From positions 186,001-250,000 of the forward strand of contig PTFA01000401.1 of NCBI GenBank assembly GCA_003342895.1: a stretch of DNA of 64,000 nt, written 5' to 3'. Below are positions 46,430 to 58,700 of this stretch, piece after piece. The DNA is from Casuarius casuarius. Its lineage: Eukaryota; Chordata; Aves; Casuariiformes; Casuariidae. Under the pieces are notes generated by a model. The model did no database searches. It was not told where the DNA came from and saw only the letters and a program-made list of their open reading frames with translations. Within the stretch, counting starts at the first letter, position 1; each line of letters begins with the position of its first letter. Made by a program: the position numbers and the translations under genes.

Positions 46430-46960
46430 ACGCCTCGCCGAAGACGCCCCGGTGGATGCGAGCAGCGCGCGCGGCCGTGCGGCCTGCCGCGGGGGGCGGC
46501 GGCTCTCCTCAGGGGGGCGCCGCGACCCGCCCGCCGCCCCGCTCGNNNNNNNNNNNNNNNNNNNNNNNNNNNNNNNNNNNNNNNNNNNNNNNNNNNNNNN
46601 NNNNNNNNNNNNNNNNNNNNNNNNNNNNNNNNNNNNNNNNNNNNNNNNNNNNNNNNNNNNNNNNNNNNNNNNNNNNNNNNNNNNNNNNNNNNNNNNNNNN
46701 NNNNNNNNNNNNNNNNNNNNNNNNNNNNNNNNNNNNNNNNNNNNNNNNNNNNNNNNNNNNNNNNNNNNNNNNNNNNNNNNNNNNNNNNNNNNNNNNNNNN
46801 NNCGCTGCGGCCGGGCTGGCCGATGCGGCACGGGCGCAACATGGCGGCGCGGCGGAGACCGCGCGGCCCCCGGCCCGGCCTGACGGGGCTCCCCGGGAGG
46901 GGCGCGGCCCCCCCGCCCTGGCCTGACGGGGCTCCCCCGGGAGGGGCGCGGCCCCAGAGC
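46430..46960. promoter_or_regulatory. CpG island with N gap, likely ERICH3 promoter and first exon
   Basis: The GC- and CpG-rich sequence flanks a 257-base N gap (46546-46802). It lies about 8.7 kb upstream of ERICH3 exon 2 on the minus strand and is the only island there. A minus-strand ATG at 46842-46840 in a gccgccATG context opens into the gap but does not resemble the ERICH3 N-terminus. The link to ERICH3 is inferred from position. Confidence 0.6.
46546..46802. other. Assembly gap (257 N)
   Basis: The run of N is flanked by GC-rich sequence on both sides. It may hide ERICH3 exon 1. Confidence 0.99.
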
Positions 46961-49900
46961 CCTCGCTGCCGCAGACACGCTGAACTCAGCGGCACCCCCT
47001 CTTCCCTCCTTCAGAAACAGCCGCAGCAGCAGGTCCCCCAGTGCCACGTGCACCCAGGCTGCACACTTGAACCAGCAGCGCCAGGCAGGCAGCTGCAGAA
47101 CGGCCGCTTCAGAGCGCCTGAAGGATTGTTCTGCCTCATGCCGTTCTTGGGATCCTCATCCTCACCTCCTGCTCCATCCTTATTTTTTTTTCCCCCTTCC
47201 CCTCTCTACAAGGCAGAGGACATGTCCTAAAGGACAACTGAACTAGGGCTTCTCTAGGCTGACATACTCTCTGGAGATGGGGTGGCTTACACAGCCGGAT
47301 ACACCTGAAAGATTACGCAGAAATGAAGGAATTGGCAAATAAGGGCACTAATAAATTTAGCTGCAGCAGCTTAGGAGGTTACCTGGCCAAGATGACTGCC
47401 CCTCCCGTGGACATCAGTGTCTGTAACAGAGCAGACTGAAACACCCCTGGTCTCACGGAGTGGCCCCAACCACTCCAGCTCGCAGACCACCCGCAAAGGG
47501 GGTTTGCACTGACGTGGCTCGGACTGCCATAGCAGTTTTTTTCCTAATATTAAAACACCTCCTTCTATTCATGTGATGTAGTCAAAAATGGTCAAAAGAA
47601 TTCATTGTTATACCACATTTCTTCCGATAACTGACTAAATTTGGCCTTCTTACTCTGCTAGATTACCCTTGTACAGCGAAGCCAGCAGCGTAATAAAATG
47701 ATAGGACTACTCTGACACCTTCTGGCGAGAAACCCTGAAACAAGCAGTACCCTTGTTAACAGCAGCAACACGTACAGACAAGAAAACTCTGCTCTGAATT
47801 CTCTCTCTCAAAGTTAGCTACAATACAGAGGCGGCACTAAACAAGTGAGGAGTCAGCGTAAATACTAAAATTCTCATTCGTGTAACACCCCCCGGCCAAC
47901 TGAAGGGGCACTGGTGAGGACAGAGGATGCTAGAAACTAAAGGACTATATAAAGGACTTTCAAGTAAGAAAACAATAGTTCAGTTTAAAACTCAACTAAC
48001 AAAAGCTCAGGATGCAGATGTTGCTCCTGAACAGCCTGGGATAGCTAACCAGAAGATGTTGCAAGCAAGAGAAATACGTCTCTGGGTTAGTGGCCCTGCA
48101 CATCTTTGAGAAAAAGTGGTTACAATTAAAAAACAAAAACAAAAAAAAACAACCCTATCTTCAAATCAAGGCTTGTGCTAGTCAGAAAGATCCATCTCTA
48201 ACCAGACCAATGCAGCCTCTTGGTTGCTGGGAACTCCCATACTCTAATCTCAGTGCATTCCCTGACCCAAGCAAAGGCTAAATGTTACCTGTTGAAGCAT
48301 GCACACAACACCGCATTTGTTTGAAGTGCTTCCTTTTAGTATTCTGCTTAATATAAAGGAAGTAAATCCCCCGAGTTCCACAAACAGACAGCTTCAGTAA
48401 CTGGGATCCTAACAAGAGATCTTCTGTGCAGTACCTCTGACGATTTATAATCCTGTGCACCCCACTTACTGAGTCTGGAAACAATCATGCAAGTTTATTT
48501 CACTATTATTTTCCTGTCACTGCACAGAGGCATGCCCAAAAATTAGGAGAGATGTCAAAAATAAGCATTGGTGATACAGCAGAGATCTGTAGGTTGAAAG
48601 ATTTTACTACGTTTTTGCTATTTATTTACACGGCATTGCCATTTTTCTTACTTATTCTTGAAGTTTCACTTCCTATATTACATACTCCCCCGCACCAATG
48701 ATAATAACAGCATCCCTTTCAAGAGGAACGCGTGAATTGAATGTTGCTGTGCACTGTAATAAAAATCCAATACGACTGAATGTACCAAGCTGACACAGGT
48801 CAAGAACAGCAGCGAACAATTGTAACCCATTGACACAGTAATTCAGATGGTTAAAATACACATCTCCCTCCACCCCTTCTTCTCCTCCCGCAACCCTTAC
48901 ATACCTTACTGCCTTCTTTAAAAACTTTACATATCTTAAACGAACACCGTTCAAGCATGAGCAAAGTGCCCAGTTCTATCCAGAGTTTCTGTGCATGACA
49001 GACATTCAGCTAAGATATTACCACCTCACCAAATGAAGTTAGCCTTGCCACTGGGGTTGCAAGATGCTCAGACTATAGGTCTGAGCACAAAAATGTCAGC
49101 AAATTGCTTTCTTGAAATTACAGATATTCTGCTTTGAAATGTTTTAAAATTGGTATTTTCTAGTTTTAGAAACTCCCTGCTTCTAATCGCAGCACTGGCT
49201 TTGGGTCTCCATTCATCCTTCTGTAAAATTAGGATAATCACATTTGCTTATTTCAGAGGACAGCAAGAGATTAACTGCTTTTTATACTATGTTTTGAATA
49301 TATGAAGTGCTAGCAAGCACGAAACAATATTTAGCCTTCAGAGATACATTTGGTGACATATTGCGAGTGATTGTTTATAAAGGAATTCATGAGCATTCCT
49401 CAAGCACATAACATGGCAAGATTCTTCAATTTATTTAGAGATAGAATCCTTGAAAGAAGATTTATTCCTCCCCACCCTCCCCTGCCTCTCTGTAGCTGAT
49501 AGCTGTTTAGTAGCCTGGTCATTCTTGGTGAGAAAACAAGCTGCAGTATTGATACATGTATTTTAAGACCTGTGTCTAGTTGTCCCATCATATGCCCTGA
49601 CCACCATGTTGTCAAACAGTGCTGGTACACTTGCATTCAGACTGCTTTACATGAACAACCTCCATTTAGCTATTCTGTTTGCACACAGCAACCCAGGCTT
49701 TGCACAGACAAACAACTCTGCCACTTTCCAACACCTATTTAAAAGTTAGAGTGAATTAGTTTGATCCATAAGGCAACTTCTAATAGAGGCCCTAACCCAT
49801 CCTATGTTTTGTATCTGTAATTAGATGTTTCTACCTGCTCTGCAAATCAAAACTTTTGCTGTCTTCGGTACATGTTGGCATTGGCATTCCCAACTCTCAA

Positions 49901-52900
49901 CATAAAGGCCAAATTTAAAAAAATAAAATAAAATATTTAAAAGCATACAGTATATAAGGAAACTGTACATTATTGATCTGCACACCATCTTCAGAGTCAT
50001 ATCCATTACTAATTGTTACTCTTACCTGCTATTTAGTACCTTACCATTAAGTGAAGTATTATTTTTTCCGACAGTGTCCTCAAGGGGGAATTGCAGATTT
50101 CCTACATGCAATCACTACCTCAAACTGCATTCCGCCTGAATGAATAGAAATAATCAGCATCTTTTAGCTGAATAATCAGCTAAGAAATTACTTATCCACA
50201 TTGCTCACACTAGAGTATTCATTCTTTAATCTTCAAATTCAGAATAAGTAAAGATGAAGCTCCCTACTACTATAAAAAGTGCAACAGACAAGGAAACACT
50301 TTCTATTCATTTGGGCATCTGCACAGCATTAAGGAATGAAGTATCCTACTGTACCTGTGGGGATTAGGAGGCAGGGTACCAAACTGTTATTTTACTACAG
50401 CTGAATCCTCCTAATCCTCTCTGCTACCAACTATTTCCAAAAGCATTTACTGAAACATTAGTTTGTAAACATTAAGTCTAGAAATACTGTTAGTCTTCTC
50501 CCCCAGCAAAACAATCTTCCATTTGATGCAATGGCTTTAACGTAGGAGTGCTGTATGCTGCAAAAGCAAGCAGTAAAATTGTATCAAGTCCCTTCTCCTG
50601 TTTTAACAAAACACAAGGATACATATGATACAAAGGTAGTCCAAATAAAACCTAAACTTATTAGCATGCATAACTTGCCAGAAGGTTTATAACATCATGA
50701 AACAATTATTTAACTCAGTATAGCTAAATCACCTCACACTTACATTTGCAAAGAAAAAACAGCATTGTAATCTAACTACTTCAGAAAACAGAGCTCAGGA
50801 AATTCACAAAAGCAATTATATGACAAATTGCTGGAAAGATATGAGGACTAAACTCAGTAACCCAGGATCTCTTTAAGTCTTGTGTTTAATAATGAGATTT
50901 AAAGTTGTAGTATCTTATCATCACCCACCCCCACCAGAAATACAAATATATTACTTACTTAGATTCTGTTGAATTAATATTGCTGGAAAAAATATGTATA
51001 TCTATGTATAGCGATATGTCTATCCATTTATGTTATGCAAAAAAAAGATAAAAATATTCACTGCTAAGTTTAAATCATATGAGTAGCAGTCCCAAGTAAA
51101 ACTAACAAGGCATGGGGAAAAAAAAAAAAAAAAACTTTCCTCATCCGAAATAGCCTGACATTGCAAAACTGAATCTTGAACTAGAATGGTCTCCTAACTG
51201 TTAAGAACCTAATTTAGCACACAGGAGGTGCACTTACTCAGGGACCAACTTGATGTCAGATAAAGTAAGTCTTCCTCGGAGATTACTGCGCATTTCTTAA
51301 CCTTACATTGCAAAAACATTCCATCCCTACTTGAAACTGAGACCTTGCTCTTTCGACAGCAGTATTAATAGAACTAGTTTCATAAGTCTGAGCGTAAAGA
51401 TAGTCTTTCCTTTTTTGTGCTAGATACCCAGTTATTGCCCACAAATTCATGTTCGTGAACACCAAACCCACCGCAATACAGTCTGCACAACCACATATTT
51501 ATCTCCAGGATGTCACTTGTCTCAAATCTGAGCCCCAGCTCCCAACTTGGAGAAGTGATGGAAATACTAGGTGCAGCTGAAGGACAGATGCCACAAACAG
51601 ATCTGATGCCAGCCTTTCCTATAGTTGACTGATAACCCAAAACTGACCTTCAGTAAAGTTAATTTTAAAATTAAGAATATGAAAAATGCCTAACAATATT
51701 AAACTGTTTGGATAAATATCAATGTTTATTTTTAATCTCACAGTCTCTGCGATTAAAAAATAACAACAAGCAACTGGGCAAAGAAGTTTCTGCAATAGTT
51801 TCATTAACTATGCTACCTAGAATAAAAGTAGCATGAACACACATACTTCAACTATCGTTACCCAAATCCACTACAATGACACAAAAAGCTAGAGCCCTAA
51901 AAACAGATTCTCTCTTGATTTCCACCTACTTACATACACCCTCATAAACAGGGTGCAAAAATACTTTCACCGATTTAGCAGTGACAGCACAAGGGATGTG
52001 GCTGGTGGAGAAGACCACATAAAACACAAAACTATAAATCTCTAGACCCACTTACAGGCTTCATACCAAGACCGTTCTCTGAACTCGGCAGGTGGAAATA
52101 AAGCTATATTATCTCATTTCCAAACCAGTATGTTGCATCTCTCTGCATAACTTGGTACGAGAGAAATCAAGCAAAAGGACTGGATGCTTTCTGAGATAAA
52201 GGTTTTAAACAAGCTGGGACTGCAACAATTCTGATGATTCACCTCTTCCTGGTCTCCTCCAATGGGAAGCCTCTTGGTAAGAAGAAGGGATAGATGCTAT
52301 CACTCACAACATTTTCTGTGTAAATAAGTCCAAAATTTCAAAGACTTTAATATACCTAGGATTCAGATATTAATATATCTACAAGCTTGGAAAATATTTC
52401 AATTCCAATTATTCTAAGAAAAAAAAAATCCTACAAAAACCGAGATCAGGCATAGGTTTTTGTGTTAAACATATGTTTGCCAGAGTACAACAAAGAGACT
52501 CAAATGTCAGCAAAAGTTCAATACCAATAGTGCCTGATCTTCTGAATTGTATCTGAAATGATACAATTGTTCCCAGAGGACACACAGGTAAAATAACTAA
52601 TAGATTTGGGGCCTAGAGATGATTAGGATTTGATTTTTCCCAACCACACACTTCAAACAATTGTGGTCTGTTAAGCACTAAAACACAACATCAAAATTTG
52701 AGTGAGGGGCTTATGAAGAGACTGATTGTGGGGTCCTTTGTTACCTTAATATTTTAATAACAGAACACAGAGAGAGGAAGTATCTAGACACTCCAAAAGG
52801 GTTTTTTTTTTTTTCAATTATTTTCGTAGTTCAGATTAAGCAAAATGTTAGTAGAAAGGAGCACCTGTCCAGAGAAACCCCAACTTAGAAAATGGTAGTG

Positions 52901-55382
52901 TGATGAAGTTACCACTCCGGAGAGCTCTGAAGAAACTGTACATGGATTCAGAGAACACATGCTGATTTGTAATATGATGACACTGAATCCAGACTGAATG
53001 TAACAAAGCAAGTAACTTCCATGGACAAGAAAAGCCTCTTTAGTAAGGACTCACTCTTCCTCAAAGGAATAGAAGAACTCACCCTTATGCTTGAGAAAAG
53101 TATTCTGGAGGTGATAACCTTGCTGTTCATTAGAGAATTATCCCATTAAAAGGAAGTGCCTGTAATATCAAACAGTATTTTGAGTGCAAAAGTTGTCAAC
53201 ATATCAAACACACTCATTCTTTAATTGGACTGTATTTGGAACAATCTACTTTGCACTTTTCTGCAATTAACATGAAAAATCAGAAAGCTGTACACACATC
53301 CAGCAGAGTTCAAAGGAATGACCCTGTCCCTGACAAGTGAGGCACGAACCAGGGTTTTATACAGGATAACAAGGAAGAAGCTGTTCAGAAGAAAGCTAGG
53401 CAAGAAGCCTGATGGCTACCTTGCTGCAAGGTCATTTCCATTTATTTATTACAATCTGATGTTTAAAAGTACATTACCCAAAATACAAAGTTCATCTCAA
53501 AAGTGGAGGCCAGGCCTGCATTTGAAAATAAACTTGACTTAAGGCAGAAGTTTAATTTCAAATAAGTAGTATTTCTTAACAGTCCCTGCATTGACGGGGC
53601 TCTAGTCTTTCTTCTGGATGATATCAAGAGATTGCAGGCTCTGTTAAGAAGGCCTTGTAGGCTAGTATTTTTTGTTTGCATCTTTTTAAAAATGCTGTCC
53701 AAAACCCTTAAAATATCTCATTACATAACTAAGCAGGGCCCTCTCTTTGATTCAGTATATTTATAATACACTTATAAATATTTCACAGTATCATGTCTAA
53801 AGAGGTTCACAGAGAGTAATTTTAGAAAATTATTTCTAAAAACCAACATTGATCTACAGAACTGTCAATGATCAACTATCAAAATAACCTTTGACTCAGC
53901 TTTCCAGTTCAATACACTGTAAACAACTCTGTGTCTTCTGAAGGATAGGTCAACCATATGTACAAAATAAATAATGCTAATTTTACCCATTAGAATTCAA
54001 ACAGATTTTATACCAAATGTTAAAAGTGTGTCAATTTTAGAGAAATAGCCTCCTCTAGCACACCACACTGCTCTCAGCTGAGAAATAAGAGAAACTGTGA
54101 AGCAAGATCTCTGTAACAAAGTTTGAAAACAGTCCAAGATCGCTTAATGTTTACAACTAACATGAAAATATTCCCAGTGATGCCTTAGACATGTAAAACA
54201 TCGCAGAAAAACAATTTAAGAATTCAGAGACATTCAAAAGGGTAGAACGTACTGTAACCACTTGGTAAGGCCAGCAAGCAGCATGTAAGTATGCCGATCC
54301 AAGACCTGTGCTGATGATGATGAGTGGTTATCATCTCTGATGCCCTAGCATTATAATTCCTTCTATAAGCCTTGGACCAATACTACAATTACTAATGACT
54401 AGCACAAATTTGTTAATGTGCCCTGGGAAATTGGCAGGGAAACTCTTTCCTCATTTACTCAAACATGAAAGGAAATGCAGCTAATATGAACAAGCAAAAC
54501 AAAATGTAAACATTTAGCATATTTTAACAGATACCTCCTGCCAAGAGCACAAACCGGCAATTAAACCAACATGGCTATAACAATTCTAGGACTAGTCCTA
54601 AACAACAGTATTGAGAGAGAGGAGAAAAAAAAAAAGAAAAAAGGCCAAACAAGCAGCTCTATTCATCTCCATATCATTCTGAGACAACTGCTGAAAGTTG
54701 TGGTAATAGCTACGAATTGTCAAATACTAAGATCTCTCTGGAGTATGGCCTTTTCCATTTAAGAAGATAGCATGAATTCCTGATACTCATGAAAGCAGTG
54801 CAGCCTCTTTTCTTCTCTTTGTAGTCATGGATTCAGGTAACTTTAAATTTAAGAAAGGCTACAGAAAGAATTGAAATCCTCTCTACCCAGCCATTTTCCC
54901 ATCAAGGAATCAGCTGTTTCCGCCAAAATGATAAGTTGCAAAGCAGCAAATATTGGCACAGTTTCAGAGTTACTGTCCCTTTGGATTAACTGGGACACTT
55001 ACACCTCAGATACTAAGTCAAGTACAGCAAAATAAAAGTGCCTTTGTTTACACACAATGCATATTTGAGACTCTTTGGCCATCATTTGAGCTGGAAAGTG
55101 AACTATTTTGATATTCAAAGTTATGATAAATTCTGTGACAAAAGATGAATGAGAAAATTTTGTGGCTAAAGAATCTACAGGGACCTAGTTATATGCATTT
55201 TTCAGTCTGTTTAAAAATGCAGGCTCAAAGCTTCATTCTACACTACCTACTGCTTTTCAGCAGCCTGAACATAGTTTCAAGTAGAGCATTAAGTCAAGTT
55301 CTAGCTTAGGTATGAGCTTCCCCTCTGTCACAAGGTTATGCCAGCAAAGCTATTTTCAAATCAGCCAAAAAAGTCACAAAAA
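46961..55382. other. Intergenic stretch between ERICH3 and CRYZ
   Basis: The stretch is mostly AT-rich unique sequence with short A/T runs (for example 51117-51134). I see no open frame with similarity, no RNA gene and no recognisable transposon. The two neighbouring genes are in tandem on the minus strand, so this is the CRYZ 3' to ERICH3 5' spacer and could carry ERICH3 enhancers. Confidence 0.6.
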
Positions 55383-55413
55383 TTTATTTAAAGTATATGC
55401 AACTCTGTTTATT
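55383..55413 (-). terminator. CRYZ: CRYZ candidate polyadenylation signals
   Basis: Minus-strand AATAAA hexamers occur at 55388-55383 and 55413-55408, about 160-190 bases past the CRYZ stop. Cleavage would be expected 10-30 bases further, near 55360-55395. No transcript evidence is available here. Confidence 0.55.
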
Positions 55414-55572
55414 ACAGACACAGAATAGATTGTTAATGAAATATATGCAAGTCACCATCTGCTGTTACTGTCAAACCTGATCAATAGTATGTATTGTAAA
55501 ATATGCTCAATGAATCATGTAAGCAAAGGTGCAATTAGAACACCTACCAAAAAAAAGAAAAGGCAAAAGACT

Positions 55573-55734
55573 TTATGGAAGAAGCACCATCTTTCCTCGA
55601 GCACCACTGCTATGAATAATGTCTTCATGAGCCTTAGCTACATTCTCTAACGGATATTCGGAGCCTATTCCTGGTTTCAGCCAGCCAGCTTCTATACCAT
55701 CAAGGAGTGCTGCTGCACATTCATTTCTCTCCTC
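55573..55734 (-). CDS. CRYZ: CRYZ terminal coding exon
   Basis: The acceptor is tatatgtag. The exon encodes [40 protein letters not shown], then [10 protein letters not shown] and a TAA stop at 55575-55573. The end is VLLP where human has ILLL. The 3' UTR follows. Confidence 0.96.
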   Translation of the reverse strand, partial: EERNECAAALLDGIEAGWLKPGIGSEYPLENVAKAHEDIIHSSGARGKMVLLP

Positions 55735-58700
55735 CTACATATAACAAAGACAACATTTATCGTAAGGTCTGTGCATTTTAGAGGAGTATTAAATATTTGT
55801 GTAAGCGTTAAACCAAATTTTACAACTCAAAAATTTTTACGAGGTTCTGAGATTAAATCAAAATGTAAAGTAATGAACAAAAATTATTTACAGTGAAATT
55901 ATGCTTTTTCCCTGTTTTTTAAAATAGATAAACTATTTTAACTGGAAATAGTAAGGTATTAGAATAGGTCAACAAAGCATTCTTTAAAATAAAAATGATT
56001 ATTTTCTTACCTCGGTTGCAAGAAACAGACCAACTCCTATTATGCTAGATTCTTTACTCATAGCGTCTCTTGGATTTATCTCAATAGTACCTCTAGAGCC
56101 CACAACCTGTTACAACCCAGTTAAAAAACAGTTTAAGTTAAAATCGTTGAATTGGATTGCCAAACACGCAAACTCAAGGCAATGACAGAAAATACTTACC
56201 ATCACCCTTCCTGCATAGGACAACAGATGCAAGTCAGTAGCAAGATTGACGTTAGAAAGCATTTCTATTATTATATCAACTCCTTTCGTCCCTGTGTATT
56301 CCTGTATAGGATATAACACATTATTAAAATCACTCCAATTAATATTTGGGTGCCTCTGCATATTTCTAATGCTACTGATGACAAATTTTATAGTTCATTA
56401 TTTAGATTTCATATACAGCCTTTATACTAAGACTGACAGCTAATAAGTTTACCGTATTTTGATAAGCTACCATACTGTGATTTGCTGAAATGGAAGAGTT
56501 TCTAAATGCCCTTATCTGAGAAGAAAGATCAGATTTTCCAGACTGGAAAAGTTTTCTATTGTGTAGAAATGAAAAAGGCAGTATACTATTGCTCCTACAT
56601 AAATCTACTTTAAAAAATTTCAGCAAACAGCTTTTCACATTGTATAAACGTTAATAAGAAAAATACATATTACATCACCTAGGTCTGATACATAGTTACC
56701 TTAATCTTACATAGTTACCTTAATCTTATCAATGTAATTTGCTTCTCTGTGATTAAACACTTGATGAGCACCATTCCTCAGAACCGTGTTCATGCCTTCC
56801 TTTGTTCCTGCTGTACCCAAAACTTTTAAACCACGAGCTCTGGCAATCTGACATGCTGCTATTCCCACCTGGGGGGAAGGGGGGGGTTGACAAAAAAAGT
56901 CACATCTCTTTAATAACTCCTTCTCTATTTTAAATTTAATATATTCTACCAGCAACTTGAAACATAACCATCTAAAAAACTGGCCTGGGAACTTTTTTCC
57001 TTTTTTTTTTTTTTTTTTTTTTGCCACAATAAGTAATCTGGATGTTAAGGCTAGCCAAATAATCTTTAAAAAAGAAAAGGTGTTTTCATAGGCACAATGA
57101 AGGTTTTTTCTTTTTAAATAGCTATCAGCATTTTATACAAACCCATGTAGAATGTTACCTCTCTGTTAAAGTTGGAACATACATATTTGTATGCATAAAG
57201 CCAAAGAAAACAGTCTGCACCTTCTTCTCTTCCCAGAATCATCTGCCACTGATACCAGCATTACATACTGCAAAGAAAATCTGCAAGCACAAATCTTATT
57301 AATGCTACTTCTGCATTTTTCACAAACAGATTAAATGATACCTTTAGAAACCAAATTTTCAGAATCTTGTGCCCATCTGATACTTCAGAAGATGTTCAGA
57401 GATGAGGGATGCTTTTGAAAAAACCTGACTTTGGCATCTATGATCCCTTAAGGCACACCACTGCCACTTCTTGGTTTTGCTTAGTTTCCATGGCATACAG
57501 AATGTGAAAGCAAAATGAGGAAGAAACTGAAAGAAAGCACACTGTCTCTTTGGGATTTAGTCTCAAACTGCCAGCTTCCTGAAGCTATAGATTTGGCAGC
57601 CCATTGTACCAACCATACAGCTCGATACCTCCTCCAGGATATGTAAGGTATGTACACTTCCATATTTTTGGTGTTAAAAAATAAATAAGCAAAAGGAGAC
57701 CACAAAAACTCCATTCTGTGGCTCTGCTATTTAAACTTAATTTATGCATGTGAGTACCACACAAGGTAAAGGGACAGTCTTCTGGAAAAAACTCACCATG
57801 ACCTGCCACAGTCCCTCATGTGTGGCCAGGTTCTAACCAACCTGTTCTGTTCGTCAAATGTGAACTTGTTTTTCGACAGCAGATCATCTGCTTTTTCATT
57901 TTGTTGAAAACTAACACCATCAATTAAAATACATCAGGCTGTTTCGATATAAAACAAAATTTTCAGCAAAAAATTCAAACGGAGGCACATTTTTAAGGAT
58001 CGTTATGGAAGACAGAAAACAATGTTTCTTATAACTTGCAGATTCTTGAAATACTTACTCCTCCACTCGCACCATGGACCAGCACGCTTTCCCCTGCTTT
58101 GGCATGTCCTCTGAATGACAAAACAAATTATTATGACTAAAACAATCATAAAATATCAGATTACATATAGTGACATTTAATCCATTCTTTCTCACTAGTT
58201 TTACACAGCAATTAACAAGGAAACAGTATAAACCATACAGTTCATAAATGTAAGTAATATGCAAATTATGCCATCACGCAACCAGCAGCAAGTAACAGCC
58301 TGATACTGAAACCCAATTCAAGATCTTCACCTGTTCCAGACCTTAAAATAAACCACATCAGCTCTAATCATTTGTTTTACCAAACTAAACCAGATTTCCA
58401 GTCCTAAACTCTCCTCTAGCTGAGCAGGAACTCTGGCTTCTACTCATTATCCCACTCTGCAGTGACAGACCGGACCACGTACACAGGAACTGCAGTGTAT
58501 TAGTAACTCTGGCAGAGGCTCGTAAAGTAAACACATGGGTCTGCTCTACAGCGGATTGCCAGTTCAACTGAGAAATGAGAACTAGTCTCATTTCTCCTCC
58601 CCAGGTACAATACTGATGAGTACTAAAAAGAGTTACATTTTATTACATGATGCAAATTGAAGGAGCCTTTCCAAGAAATATTTAACAGAAGAATACAGTC

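Noticed and set aside
46247..47230. Several long open frames on both strands around the gap at 46.5-46.8 kb
   Set aside because: They run through 257 N and GC-rich sequence, so their length is not meaningful.
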